Source of the DNA: Treponema sp. UBA3819
GTDB lineage: Bacteria; Spirochaetota; Spirochaetia; Treponematales; Treponemataceae
Reading direction: 5' to 3'
Length of the DNA stretch: 10,963 nt
NCBI GenBank assembly: GCA_002369025.1
Contig: DFDV01000083.1
Span: 1 to 10,963, forward strand
Under the pieces are notes generated by a model, which saw nothing but the letters and a program-made list of their open reading frames with translations, was not told the DNA's origin and did not search any database. Made by a program: the position numbers and the translations under genes. Shown here piece by piece: positions 1 through 7,696 of this stretch; the stretch's first letter is position 1; each line of letters begins with the position of its first letter.

Positions 1-2280
1 GCGGAATGTGCAAAAGAAAATCTGAACGCAGTTGTTGTGGCAACTGTTACCGATACAGACAAACTGGTAATGAAATGGCGCGGCAAAGTCATCGTAGACA
101 TTGACCGTGCATTCCTGGATGCTGCAGGTGCAAAGCATGAAGCAGTGGCAAGAATCGAAAGCCCCGCTCCCCAGAATGAAAGCCCGCTGGTCAGGCCTCT
201 GGCAAGCGTTGCAGAAAAACTGGGTGCATGTGCCAGCGCAACAGGTGAAAGTGCCAGTGCAAAACCCACTGAAGAAGAAATCAGGGCTGCTTTTGTGGCA
301 AACATCAGCGACCTGGCCTGCTGTTCGGAGCGCGGCCTGCAGGAACGCTTTGACGGTTCAATCGGTGCAAGTACAGTGCTCTTCCCCTTTGGCGGAAAGT
401 ATCAGGGCACACCGGAAGCCGCGATGGTGGCAAAAGTACCGGTTCTCTATCCGCGCGAAACAAACACAGTCAGCATGATGAGTTATGGCTACGATCCCCG
501 CGTGGCAGAGTGGTCTCCCTGGCATGGAGCACAGACAGCAGTGCTTTCTTCCCTTGCAAAGATTACCTGTGTGGGCGGCAAGGCATCTACAAGCCGTTTC
601 AGTTTCCAGGAATTCTTTGGCCGCACAAGCAGCGACAAGGCATGGGGCTATCCCGCAAGCGCATTGCTGGGTTCTGTGGACGCTCAGAATGCAATGGGTT
701 GTGCTTCAATCGGCGGCAAGGACAGCATGAGCGGAACGTTTGAAAACCTGAATGTTCCCCACACCCTCGTTTCCTTTGCCGTTACCCATGATGTAGCAAA
801 GAACGTCAATTCCGGTGCATTTAAGAAGGGTGGCGACTACCTCTATCTGGTGATGACCCCCTATACCGATATGCTGGCTCCTGATTTTGCTACTTTCAAG
901 AAAAACAGCGATGCCCTCTACGAACTGAACAAGGCAGGCAAAATCAAAGCCATGTATCCTGTTGGAGCGGGTGGTATTGCAGAAGCCGTTTCCAAGATGG
1001 CATTCGGAAGCAATATCGGCTGTCAGCTTACGGCAATCCCGTCCAGTGCAACGGCTGTAGGATTCCACCGCAATGTAAACAATACCATTGCAGATCTCTT
1101 TACTCCTCTCTACGGTTCAATCATCGTGGAAACTGAAGATGCAGACTTTGACAACAATCCCGCATTTGTAAACACAAGTGTCGTAAAAATCGGAAACACA
1201 CAGGCATCTCCTGTAATCTCCGTGGCAATGAATGGTCTGAATCCTCTTCCCTTTACAGATATTTCCCTTTCTGATCTGAAAAAAGCATGGGAAGGAAGAC
1301 TGGCAACTGTATTCCCGCCAGTAAGTCATGCTAAAGAACAGGAGCCGCTTCCTGACTTTGCCAAGGCAGAACATCCCTCTCTGGAAGAAGCCCGCCATTC
1401 TTTTACTGTGGTGGACGCAAGCAAGACAAAGCCCCGCGTCATCATTCCTGTCTTTCCGGGAACAAACTGCGAATACGACATGGCCCGTGCCTTTACCTTA
1501 AACGGTGCAGAGGCAAAGATTTTCGTTTTCCGCAACAATACGCCCAAGGCTCTGGAAGAATCCCTGATTGGCTTGCAGAAAGAAATCAACGATGCGCAGA
1601 TTCTTGCCTTTGCGGGCGGATTCAGTGCGGGTGATGAGCCGGATGGTTCCGGAAAATTCATTGCCAATGTTATCCGCGAACAGCGCATTGCAGACGCAGT
1701 GACGGCTTTGCTGGAAAATCGCAAGGGATTGATTCTGGGTATCTGTAACGGATTCCAGGCATTGATAAAGACTGGACTTGTTCCCTACGGAAAAATCATG
1801 GCTCCCTCTGCTGACATGCCTACGCTCAGCTACAATACAATTCACCGCCACATCAGCCGTGTAGTACGTACCAGAATGGTCAGCGCTACAAGTCCCTGGG
1901 CTCTGGATCCGTCTGTTCTTGACCCCAGACCCCACTACATTCCGGTAAGCCATGGTGAAGGCCGCATTCTCATCAGCAATGAACTGGCACATGAACTCTT
2001 TGAAAAAGGACAGGTCTTTACCCAGTACTGTGATGAAAAGGGTATTCCTGCAGTCAGCGAGCCGGACAATCCCAACGGTTCAGCATTTGCAATTGAAGGT
2101 CTTACCAGCCCCGACGGTCATGTTCTGGGCAAGATGGGACACAATGAACGCACCATCGGAAACGGAAAGGGCGGTTCAAGCGTAGACTTGATTAAGAATA
2201 TCGCCTTTGATCCTCTTACCAACCCCGACGGTAACAGCTGCCAGAATATTTTTGCGGCTGGCGTAAGGTATTTTAACTAG
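1..2280 (+). CDS. purL: Phosphoribosylformylglycinamidine synthase, single-chain PurL, 3' part (5' end cut by window edge)
   Basis: This enzyme makes FGAM from FGAR, ATP and glutamine in de novo purine synthesis, in the cytoplasm. The frame is open to base 1, so the GTG at 37 is not a start; 759 C-terminal residues of a protein usually near 1,240-1,300 are visible. The fragment opens in the end of the first AIRS-like half. The second synthetase half follows, with GGKYQG, SPWHGA, GGKDSMSG (from about residue 238) and an AGGIAEA stretch. The glutamine amidotransferase domain runs from about residue 478 to the end: PGTNCEYD, GGFSAGDE, the nucleophile Cys in GICNGFQ (codon 1744-1746), SHGEGR, and the catalytic His and Glu in GHNER (codons 2140-2142 and 2146-2148). 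Fusion of the amidotransferase to the synthetase, and the GGKYQ/WSPWHGA wording, fit the clade II long FGAM synthases (TIGR01857-like) rather than the split PurS/L/Q system. It heads or belongs to the + strand operon. All visible motifs are intact. Confidence 0.96.
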   Translation, partial: AECAKENLNAVVVATVTDTDKLVMKWRGKVIVDIDRAFLDAAGAKHEAVARIESPAPQNESPLVRPLASVAEKLGACASATGESASAKPTEEEIRAAFVANISDLACCSERGLQERFDGSIGASTVLFPFGGKYQGTPEAAMVAKVPVLYPRETNTVSMMSYGYDPRVAEWSPWHGAQTAVLSSLAKITCVGGKASTSRFSFQEFFGRTSSDKAWGYPASALLGSVDAQNAMGCASIGGKDSMSGTFENLNVPHTLVSFAVTHDVAKNVNSGAFKKGGDYLYLVMTPYTDMLAPDFATFKKNSDALYELNKAGKIKAMYPVGAGGIAEAVSKMAFGSNIGCQLTAIPSSATAVGFHRNVNNTIADLFTPLYGSIIVETEDADFDNNPAFVNTSVVKIGNTQASPVISVAMNGLNPLPFTDISLSDLKKAWEGRLATVFPPVSHAKEQEPLPDFAKAEHPSLEEARHSFTVVDASKTKPRVIIPVFPGTNCEYDMARAFTLNGAEAKIFVFRNNTPKALEESLIGLQKEINDAQILAFAGGFSAGDEPDGSGKFIANVIREQRIADAVTALLENRKGLILGICNGFQALIKTGLVPYGKIMAPSADMPTLSYNTIHRHISRVVRTRMVSATSPWALDPSVLDPRPHYIPVSHGEGRILISNELAHELFEKGQVFTQYCDEKGIPAVSEPDNPNGSAFAIEGLTSPDGHVLGKMGHNERTIGNGKGGSSVDLIKNIAFDPLTNPDGNSCQNIFAAGVRYFN

Positions 2281-2283
2281 GAC

Positions 2284-2290
2284 GGAGAGA
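2284..2290 (+). promoter_or_regulatory. Ribosome binding site of the lipoprotein gene
   Basis: A GGAGAGA stretch lies 9 bases before the ATG at 2300 and inside the 19-base gap after the purL stop. It is the clearest Shine-Dalgarno sequence in the window. It fixes the start of the lipoprotein at the Met that begins its signal peptide. Confidence 0.75.
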
Positions 2291-2299
2291 GATTTTAAT

Positions 2300-3406
2300 A
2301 TGAAGAAAACTGGATTTTTTATTACAGTACTTTTGGCTGCATGGATGATGATTGCCTGCGAAAACAAGGTGATCGATTCTACAAAATGGCTGGATAATTT
2401 TGAAGACGCAAAGACGGCTGCTCAGAAAGAGGACAAGCAGATTCTTCTCTTTTTTAGTGCCGATGACAGCGACAATCTGAGTCTGGTACTCAAGGAAAAT
2501 CTGCTCTTTAAGGATGAGTTTGTCGCTGCTGAAACGTCAAAGTATGTTCTTGTTAATCTGGACTTTTCCGAAAGCAAGTATCAGGCTGCTGAAGTGGGAG
2601 AAGATGCTACAGCAGAAGAAAAGAAGGCTGCAGAAAAAGCCCGCAAGCAGATAGAAAAGAACATGGATGTGGCTACCCAATTTTATGTGGAGATGAGTCC
2701 TTCTTTCTTCCTTGCTACAAAGGAAGGATATTGCATTACACAGCTGGTATTTGACGAAAGCCTTTCTTCCGTTGCGGGTTTTGAGGAAGAGATTGAATCT
2801 CATAAAGAACAAATCGATAGCTTTATGCAGGCGCTGGAAAAAACAAAGACCGGTACAAATCTGGAAAAAGTACAGGCGATTGAAGACCTCTTTACGAATA
2901 TCGATCCCCGCTTTTACAATTTGTTTTCTCCCCTGGCAAGAGAGCTTCTTAAACTTGACCCCAAAAACGAAAGCGGTCTGGCAGGTAAATATGTCATATT
3001 GCTGGCACATGCAGATGCACAGAATGCCGCTATAAACAATGATCCTGAAAAAATGGTTCAGGTTTATGAAAAAGCTGCAGAAAACAAAATCCTCTCTGAT
3101 GAGGACAGACAGACCCTCTATTACTATGCAGGTTATAGTCTGGGAGCTTTTGGCTCAACAGATTATGCAAAAGTTCGTGAATATGTTCAGAAAGCCTATG
3201 ACTTCGCCCCTCAGAGTGATGTTGCCCCCAGCATTCAGAATATGCTGCGCATCATAGACGAGCGCATTGCTGAAACGGCACAGATGAACGACGATGTAAA
3301 AATTGAAGGCATTGAGGATTCAGCAAACGCCGCGGATACTGCGCTTCCTGCTGACACCCCTGCAGAAAAAGCACCTGCAGAAAAAGTGCCTGAATCGGAG
3401 CGTTAA
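2300..3406 (+). CDS. Lipoprotein with a degenerate thioredoxin-like domain and helical (TPR-like) C-terminal half
   Basis: This is a predicted exported lipoprotein of 368 residues, specific function unknown. Residues 1-20 form a lipoprotein signal (KK, hydrophobic core, then MIAC with Cys20 as the lipidated residue); the -3 Met is a relaxed lipobox of the kind tolerated in spirochaetes. Residues about 30-145 read as a thioredoxin fold: W30, ILLFFSADD at 48-56, YVLVNLDFS at 82-90, and the cis-Pro loop MSPSFFLATKEG at 132-143. Where redox-active relatives carry WCxxC after the first strand, this protein has DDSDNLS, so it cannot act as a dithiol oxidoreductase. The only cysteines are 20 and 145. 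A charged Ala/Glu/Lys helix (about 97-125) is inserted in the fold. Residues about 185-325 are helical and TPR-like, and the tail is Pro/Ala/Glu-rich. The gene lies 19 bases after purL, and its stop overlaps the next start (TAATG). A scaffold or substrate-binding role at the membrane is only a guess. Confidence 0.85.
   Translation: MKKTGFFITVLLAAWMMIACENKVIDSTKWLDNFEDAKTAAQKEDKQILLFFSADDSDNLSLVLKENLLFKDEFVAAETSKYVLVNLDFSESKYQAAEVGEDATAEEKKAAEKARKQIEKNMDVATQFYVEMSPSFFLATKEGYCITQLVFDESLSSVAGFEEEIESHKEQIDSFMQALEKTKTGTNLEKVQAIEDLFTNIDPRFYNLFSPLARELLKLDPKNESGLAGKYVILLAHADAQNAAINNDPEKMVQVYEKAAENKILSDEDRQTLYYYAGYSLGAFGSTDYAKVREYVQKAYDFAPQSDVAPSIQNMLRIIDERIAETAQMNDDVKIEGIEDSANAADTALPADTPAEKAPAEKVPESER
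3359..3388 (+). repeat. Two tandem 15-base units encoding PAEKA-PAEKV
   Basis: CCTGCAGAAAAAGCA is followed directly by CCTGCAGAAAAAGTG, two units differing only in the last two bases. They are in frame and encode the Pro-Ala-Glu-Lys repeats of the lipoprotein's disordered tail. A change in copy number would keep the frame and alter tail length by five residues. Confidence 0.8.
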
Positions 3407-4689
3407 TGGGACCTGAACCTGCCTCTGAATCTTTTGTACTTGTCTTAATTGCGGCGGCAGTTTGTGTTGTGCTTTCCTGCATTTTTTCTGCATCGGAAAG
3501 CGCATTCCTTTCTCTGAACAAACTGCGCGTCCATTTTCTGAGGGAAAAAGGCGACAAACGGGCAATGCGGGCTGGCAAACTGCTTGACCGCAAGGAAGAA
3601 CTGCTGAACATGCTCCTGGTAGCAAATGAAGTGGTCAATGTTGCCCTGTCTGTCCTGCTTACATCCCTTGCACTTTCTCTCTTTGGACCTGCCGGCCTGA
3701 GTATTTCTACTACGGTTGCAACGCTTTTGCTTCTGGTCTTTGGAGAAATCACACCGAAAATCGTTACTACTCGTCATCCGGAACCCTTTGCCTTTGCGGT
3801 GAGCGGTTTTATTACGGTTCTCTTCTATCTTCTTACTCCCTTTGTTGCATTTTTTACGGCAATTTCCCGGGGAATTCTGAGAATTTTTGGCATCAATACC
3901 CGGTCAAAGAAAGTCTCCTTTACTGAAGATGAAATCAAAACTTTTATTGATGTAGGCGGAGAAGAAGGCGTTCTGGAACAGGGCGAAAAAAACATGATGA
4001 GCCGGGTTTTTAAATTTACTGATTTGGAAGCGACCGACATTATGGTGCCCAGAAAGAGGGTTATTGCCATCAGTCCGGACATGAGCTACCGGGATGTAGT
4101 ACAGTTGAGTGAAAGAACCCGCCTTTCCCGTTTTCCTGTCATAAAAGATGATATTGATGACGTTGTGGGCGTCCTCTATGTAAAGGATATGCTTTTCTAC
4201 GAAGGCGACAGGGCAGACTTTACCGTGGAAAAAGTAATGCGTAAACCGCTTTTTATTGTTGGAACTACAAAAATGTCCGCCATTCAGGATATGATGCATA
4301 AGGATAATCAGAGTATTGCCATTGTCATAGACGAGTACAGCGGTACGGATGGCATTCTGACTACAGAAGACATAGCCCGCCAGATTTTTGGCAATGTGGC
4401 AGATGACTATCAGCAGAGCGGATATGCCACGGACATACGCATTGAAAATACCGACGACTTTTTTATTTCAGGTTCGGCCCGCCTGCGCGACTTTGAAGAA
4501 GCCCTGCATATCCGCCTGGATTCTGGTGACAGCGAAACAGTTGCGGGCTTTGTCTGCGAAAAAATGGGACGCATTCCCACAGTGGGAGAAGTGCTCAAGT
4601 CAAACGGCTACCGTTTTATCGTCATAAAGATGGACGGCCTGAGGGTGGCTGGTCTGCACTGTATCCGTGATAACGGGGGTGCAAAATGA
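3406..4689 (+). CDS. CNNM/CorC-family membrane protein (DUF21, CBS pair, CorC_HlyC), first paralog
   Basis: This 427-residue inner-membrane protein belongs to the CNNM/CorC family, whose studied members bind or export Mg2+; older annotation calls them TlyC-type hemolysins. The DUF21 transmembrane domain spans about 10-165, with the signature SASESAFLS at 28-36, NEVVNVALS at 74-82 and the re-entrant GEITPK motif at 113-118. The CBS pair spans about 205-330 and is canonical: DIMVPR at 211-216 and the nucleotide-binding stretch DEYSGTDGILTTED at 309-322. The CorC_HlyC domain follows (about 342-420), containing SETVAGFV and GEV. The ATG overlaps the lipoprotein stop by one base (TAATG), with GGAG at 3397-3400 as a plausible ribosome site, so translation is probably coupled. 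The next gene is a paralog overlapping by four bases. Family assignment is firm; the transported ion is inferred from relatives. Confidence 0.93.
   Translation: MGPEPASESFVLVLIAAAVCVVLSCIFSASESAFLSLNKLRVHFLREKGDKRAMRAGKLLDRKEELLNMLLVANEVVNVALSVLLTSLALSLFGPAGLSISTTVATLLLLVFGEITPKIVTTRHPEPFAFAVSGFITVLFYLLTPFVAFFTAISRGILRIFGINTRSKKVSFTEDEIKTFIDVGGEEGVLEQGEKNMMSRVFKFTDLEATDIMVPRKRVIAISPDMSYRDVVQLSERTRLSRFPVIKDDIDDVVGVLYVKDMLFYEGDRADFTVEKVMRKPLFIVGTTKMSAIQDMMHKDNQSIAIVIDEYSGTDGILTTEDIARQIFGNVADDYQQSGYATDIRIENTDDFFISGSARLRDFEEALHIRLDSGDSETVAGFVCEKMGRIPTVGEVLKSNGYRFIVIKMDGLRVAGLHCIRDNGGAK
4675..4679 (+). promoter_or_regulatory. G-run ribosome binding site of the second CNNM gene
   Basis: A GGGGG run inside the end of the first CNNM gene lies 6 bases before the ATG at 4686 and 9 bases before the second ATG at 4689. 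Both starts are in frame (ATGATG). The spacing to 4689 is the more usual one, so the protein may begin one residue later than annotated. Confidence 0.45.
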
Positions 4690-6002
4690 TGCAGATTTTT
4701 ACCGGTCTGATTCTTCCCCTGATTATCACCGCCATTTTAGTGCTTTTTGTTGCATTTTTTGCTTCATCAGAAACGGCATATCTTTCTGTCTCAAAAATCA
4801 TGCTGCGTCAGATGCTCAAAAAAGAGTCTCCGGATGAAAAGAGCACGCCTGCAAAGCGCATTGCTTACCTCAAAAGCGACATGAATCGTCTGCTTTCTCT
4901 GGTGCTGATTGGCATTAATTTTGTTACATCGCTGGCATCTGGTCTGGGTGCAACGGTGGCAATCAAACTGCTTGGTCCGCGGGGAGCCAGTTATGCAACG
5001 CTGATTATGGCATTTGTACTGATTATCTTTGGCGAGATTGTTCCCAAGACAGTGGCGGCAGTAAATCCCGCGGGAGTTGCCAGCATAAATTCCCGCCCCC
5101 TCATCATCCTGCAGAAAGTCTTTATGCCAATTGTCTGGATTTTTACCAAACTGACTGAAGGCATTACCCTGGTGATAAATCATTTCCTTCATTATGAAAA
5201 AGAAGTGATTACCGAAGAAGAGCTGAAATCGCTGATTAGCGTGGGTGAAACAGAAGGAACGCTGGAACATTCAGAAAAACGCATGCTCTACCGCATCTTT
5301 GAATTTACTGACCTGCATATTCACGACATTATGCGTCACCGGAGCCGGGTACAGTTTGTTCCTATTGATGCGCCCTACAGCGAAGTGGTAAAGATTTTTG
5401 CCGCTACGGGCTATTCGCGCCTTCCTGTTTGCGACGGCGATTTTTCCAATGTGGTGGGCATGCTCTATTACAAGAATGTGCTTTTGACTACGAGAAACCG
5501 TGAAAGCAAAACCTTTGTAAAACGCAGCATGAGACCCGCTCTCTTTGTGCCTGAAACGCTGACTGCACTGGAACTGCTGCAGAAATTTAAGGCTGAGCAG
5601 ATAAATTTTGCCGTCGCTGTGGATGAAATGGGAAGCAATGCAGGAATTGTAACGATGGATGATATTCTGCGCGCGGTCTTTGGCGGAACAGTTGTGGAAC
5701 ATCCTACAAAAGAGCTGCTTCCCGAAAAACGCATTCAGGCAATTTCTCAGTCAGAATTCATCATTCCGGGTGATTTGCGGCTGACCGATGTAAACGAACT
5801 GCTGAACATGGATCTGGACAGTGAAAATTACGATACCCTTGGCGGCTGGCTTCTGGAACAGTTTGATGCCCTGCCGGAAACAGGTGAGGTAATCAAAGTG
5901 GACGGAACTGTCTACAAGGTTGAAAATCAGAGCCAGCGGCGCATTCAGCTGGTGCGGATAAAACTGCCTGCTTCTACGCTTTTTTCGCGAACTCGACAAT
6001 AA
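4686..6002 (+). CDS. CNNM/CorC-family membrane protein, second paralog with divergent CBS motifs
   Basis: This 438-residue protein has the same architecture as its upstream neighbour. The DUF21 domain spans about 8-170, with FASSETAYLS at 25-34, GINFVTS at 76-82 and GEIVPK at 116-121. CBS repeats span about 208-335 and a CorC_HlyC domain about 350-427, with DTLGGWLL and GEV. The transmembrane signature is intact, but the cytosolic CBS pair is altered: the usual DIMxPR reads DIMRHR at 214-219, and the DEYGGT-type loop reads DEMGSN at 313-318, losing the Thr/Ser that normally contacts nucleotide. It may have lost ATP sensing or act as the regulatory half of a heterodimer with the first paralog; that is inference. 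It overlaps that gene by four bases (ATGA). Its last nine residues lie beyond the recognisable domain and are encoded where the gene overlaps the convergent kinase-like gene. Confidence 0.92.
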   Translation: MMQIFTGLILPLIITAILVLFVAFFASSETAYLSVSKIMLRQMLKKESPDEKSTPAKRIAYLKSDMNRLLSLVLIGINFVTSLASGLGATVAIKLLGPRGASYATLIMAFVLIIFGEIVPKTVAAVNPAGVASINSRPLIILQKVFMPIVWIFTKLTEGITLVINHFLHYEKEVITEEELKSLISVGETEGTLEHSEKRMLYRIFEFTDLHIHDIMRHRSRVQFVPIDAPYSEVVKIFAATGYSRLPVCDGDFSNVVGMLYYKNVLLTTRNRESKTFVKRSMRPALFVPETLTALELLQKFKAEQINFAVAVDEMGSNAGIVTMDDILRAVFGGTVVEHPTKELLPEKRIQAISQSEFIIPGDLRLTDVNELLNMDLDSENYDTLGGWLLEQFDALPETGEVIKVDGTVYKVENQSQRRIQLVRIKLPASTLFSRTRQ

Positions 6003-6624
6003 AACGGGCACTTTCTTCCAGACCCAGACTTGAACTGTTTATCAGCAGGTCGTAGTTTTTACGGTCACCCCAGATATTTTCTGTAAAGGTGTTGTAGTGA
6101 TTTGCCCGCCGTTTGTTTGCCTGCAGGATGAATTTTTTTGCGTCTTTTTCGGGAATGTTGTACTGCTCAATGGCCCGGCGAACCTTGTCGTTCAGGTCTG
6201 CGTAGACAAAAACATTGAGCAGTTCTTTCTGGTCAATTTCATCTGATGTGGAAAGAATGTAGTCGGCACAGCGGCCTACGATGACACAGGACGATTTTTT
6301 GGCGATGGCAAGAATTGATTTTCGCTGGGCGTTAAAGACCTGGTCTGCAAGGGGCAAGACGGGAGTGTGTGTTGCCAGGGTGTGTCCGCTTGTTCCTGTG
6401 GAGACTCCTGCATAACTTGTGCCTACCAGCAGATTGTAGAGCCAGGCAGATGACAGATTCTGCTCATTTTTTTCAATAAAGTCAGGGGAAAGACCACTTT
6501 CCTGCGCGGCCAGGTCAATCAGTTCCTTGTCGTAAAAGTTATAGCCCAGTTCTTTGGCTACCAGATGGCCGATAACCTGTCCGCCTGAGCCATATTCACG
6601 GCTGATTGTGATAATCCTTTTCAT
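5974..6624 (-). CDS. Cytidylate kinase-like P-loop protein (Cytidylate_kin2 type)
   Basis: This 216-residue cytoplasmic protein resembles nucleotide kinases of the cytidylate-kinase-like family (Pfam PF13189). The N-terminus MKRIITISREYGSGG carries the glycine-rich phosphate-binding loop (S8 to G19). IVGRCADYIL at 115-124 fits the family's middle strand-helix, and the C-terminal block KRRANHYN...WGDRKNYDLLINSS (171-198) is its most characteristic stretch. The family differs from housekeeping Cmk, and its substrate is generally uncharacterised, so phosphate transfer to CMP should not be assumed. The ATG at 6624 has AGGGGG at 6631-6636, 6 bases upstream. The gene has its own extended -10 promoter in the 82-base gap after omptin B, so it is probably a separate unit. 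Its last 29 bases, including the TAG stop, overlap the end of the convergent second CNNM gene. No terminator hairpin is visible there. Confidence 0.9.
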   Translation of the reverse strand: MKRIITISREYGSGGQVIGHLVAKELGYNFYDKELIDLAAQESGLSPDFIEKNEQNLSSAWLYNLLVGTSYAGVSTGTSGHTLATHTPVLPLADQVFNAQRKSILAIAKKSSCVIVGRCADYILSTSDEIDQKELLNVFVYADLNDKVRRAIEQYNIPEKDAKKFILQANKRRANHYNTFTENIWGDRKNYDLLINSSSLGLEESARFIVEFAKKA

Positions 6625-6676
6625 ATACTGCCCCCTGAGTTTGACCGCCTTCGGTGTAGTGATTCAATATATGTTC

Positions 6677-6685
6677 ATTATAACA
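6677..6685 (-). promoter_or_regulatory. Extended -10 promoter for the cytidylate kinase-like gene
   Basis: Read on the minus strand this is TGTTATAAT, a TGn extension followed by a perfect TATAAT. No good -35 lies 16-18 bases upstream, which is typical of extended -10 promoters. The predicted start near 6670 gives a leader of about 46 bases holding the AGGGGG ribosome site. It is the only promoter-like element in the gap between omptin B and this gene. Confidence 0.55.
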
Positions 6686-6706
6686 CGCTTTTTTAAAAAT
6701 CGGTAA

Positions 6707-7696
6707 TTAAAAAATATGGACTTTTGCAGAAAGCCTGACGATGACTTCAGCAAGACTAAGGCCGCCTTCCAGGCTGGTATTTCGGTAGATTTTTCCTGTT
6801 TCGGGGTCTTCGTCATATATTTCGGTGCGCTCAATGCCACTTACCAGCCCCTGAACAGAAAGTCCCAGCTCAAGAAAATGCTTCAGCCGCCAGCGGGCAA
6901 AAACTTCTGCCTTGTAGCGGGTAAAATTGGAATGTGACTTGAAGACATAATAATTGCCTGTGGTGCGGGCTTTGTTTGTGTAATGGCGGTCTTCTGCAAA
7001 AGAATAGGAATAGGGCGAAACAAATACTCCCAGTCCTGCCCGCAGGCGGTTCAGTGGCATAAAAGTAAACTGCAGGCCGGCAAAAATCTGCAGGGTCTGA
7101 AACTGATAGTCCAGGCCGGGAAGAATCCATCTGACTCCGTTATAGGTGCCCGGATAGTGTTTTGCACTGGGGTCATCCCAGGCTACCGTGTCTCCATACC
7201 AGCCTTCGCCGTTGCGGGCTTCAAAAGAACGGTAAGCGTATTCTGCCTGAGCGAGGGGAGAAATGGTAAGCCAGTCGAGGGGAGAAAAGTCGCAGGCCAG
7301 GGACAGCCCGGTGCGGATGTTCATGGTGGATGTGTTTTCGTGAATGGAATAGTTGGTCTTTATGTCAGGCTTGTCGTCAAGTCTCCAGTCAGAATCCATC
7401 ATGCTGCCGGAGCGGAGGGGTAATGCCGCATCCACATAGGCACTTGCGCGGAATGCCCTGCAGCTGCCGGAAATTTCCAGACCGTATGTCCACAGGGGTT
7501 TTTCTTCCCATTCCAGAAAGGAATTCTTTTTCCAGCTGCCGTCAGATTTTTTCATGTAAAGGTATTCGCCCAGGGAACCATAAGTCATTCCGATTCGCGG
7601 TTCTACTTCAAGATGCCAGTCTGATGTGCCTGTAAAAATCTGCGCATAAAGGGGGAAAAGAAAAATCAGCAGAAAGAAAAGAAAAAATTTTCTCAT
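6707..7696 (-). CDS. Omptin-family outer-membrane aspartyl protease-like protein (omptin B)
   Basis: This is a predicted 10-strand outer-membrane beta-barrel protease of 329 residues. The signal peptide is about 1-18 (MRKFF, hydrophobic run, LYA before Gln19). Omptin hallmarks by comparison with OmpT: MMDSDW at 99-104 supplies the Asp-x-Asp pair (D101, D103; OmpT 83 and 85), EDRHY at 235-239 supplies Asp-His (D236, H238; OmpT 210 and 212), SIHENT at 117-122 matches OmpT SRHPDT, and GEYLY places E44 at OmpT Glu27. OmpT Asp208 is Ala here. The barrel ends in a C-terminal Phe (KVHIF), a normal outer-membrane assembly signal. I chose the ATG at 7696, which starts the signal peptide, rather than the ATG at 7720 inside the upstream gene. 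Its A is shared with the upstream stop (TGATG), and a GGGGG at 7706-7710 may serve as ribosome site. Substrates are unknown. The family call is strong from motifs. Confidence 0.88.
   Translation of the reverse strand: MRKFFLFFLLIFLFPLYAQIFTGTSDWHLEVEPRIGMTYGSLGEYLYMKKSDGSWKKNSFLEWEEKPLWTYGLEISGSCRAFRASAYVDAALPLRSGSMMDSDWRLDDKPDIKTNYSIHENTSTMNIRTGLSLACDFSPLDWLTISPLAQAEYAYRSFEARNGEGWYGDTVAWDDPSAKHYPGTYNGVRWILPGLDYQFQTLQIFAGLQFTFMPLNRLRAGLGVFVSPYSYSFAEDRHYTNKARTTGNYYVFKSHSNFTRYKAEVFARWRLKHFLELGLSVQGLVSGIERTEIYDEDPETGKIYRNTSLEGGLSLAEVIVRLSAKVHIF

Noticed and set aside
1498..1992. 164-codon open frame on the minus strand inside purL
   Set aside because: purL is clearly coding on the plus strand through all its motifs here. 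The antisense translation shows no recognisable domain and looks like a codon-usage shadow.
2537..3010. 157-codon minus-strand open frame antisense to the lipoprotein
   Set aside because: It has a Cys/Phe-rich composition typical of reading the complement of Glu/Lys-rich coding sequence, and no domain or start signal.
3252..3752. 166-codon minus-strand open frame across the lipoprotein/CNNM junction
   Set aside because: It is rich in Ser, Arg and Ala without a recognisable motif and is antisense to two well-supported genes.
5974..6002. Possible bidirectional terminator between the convergent genes
   Set aside because: There is a run of six T, but the flanking CGC/GCG gives only a three-base stem and no stable hairpin, so I do not call a terminator.
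6641..6654. Small inverted repeat (ACCG-CCTT-CGGT) in the leader of the kinase-like gene
   Set aside because: A four-base stem with a four-base loop is expected by chance and has no T run, so it is not a credible terminator or riboswitch.
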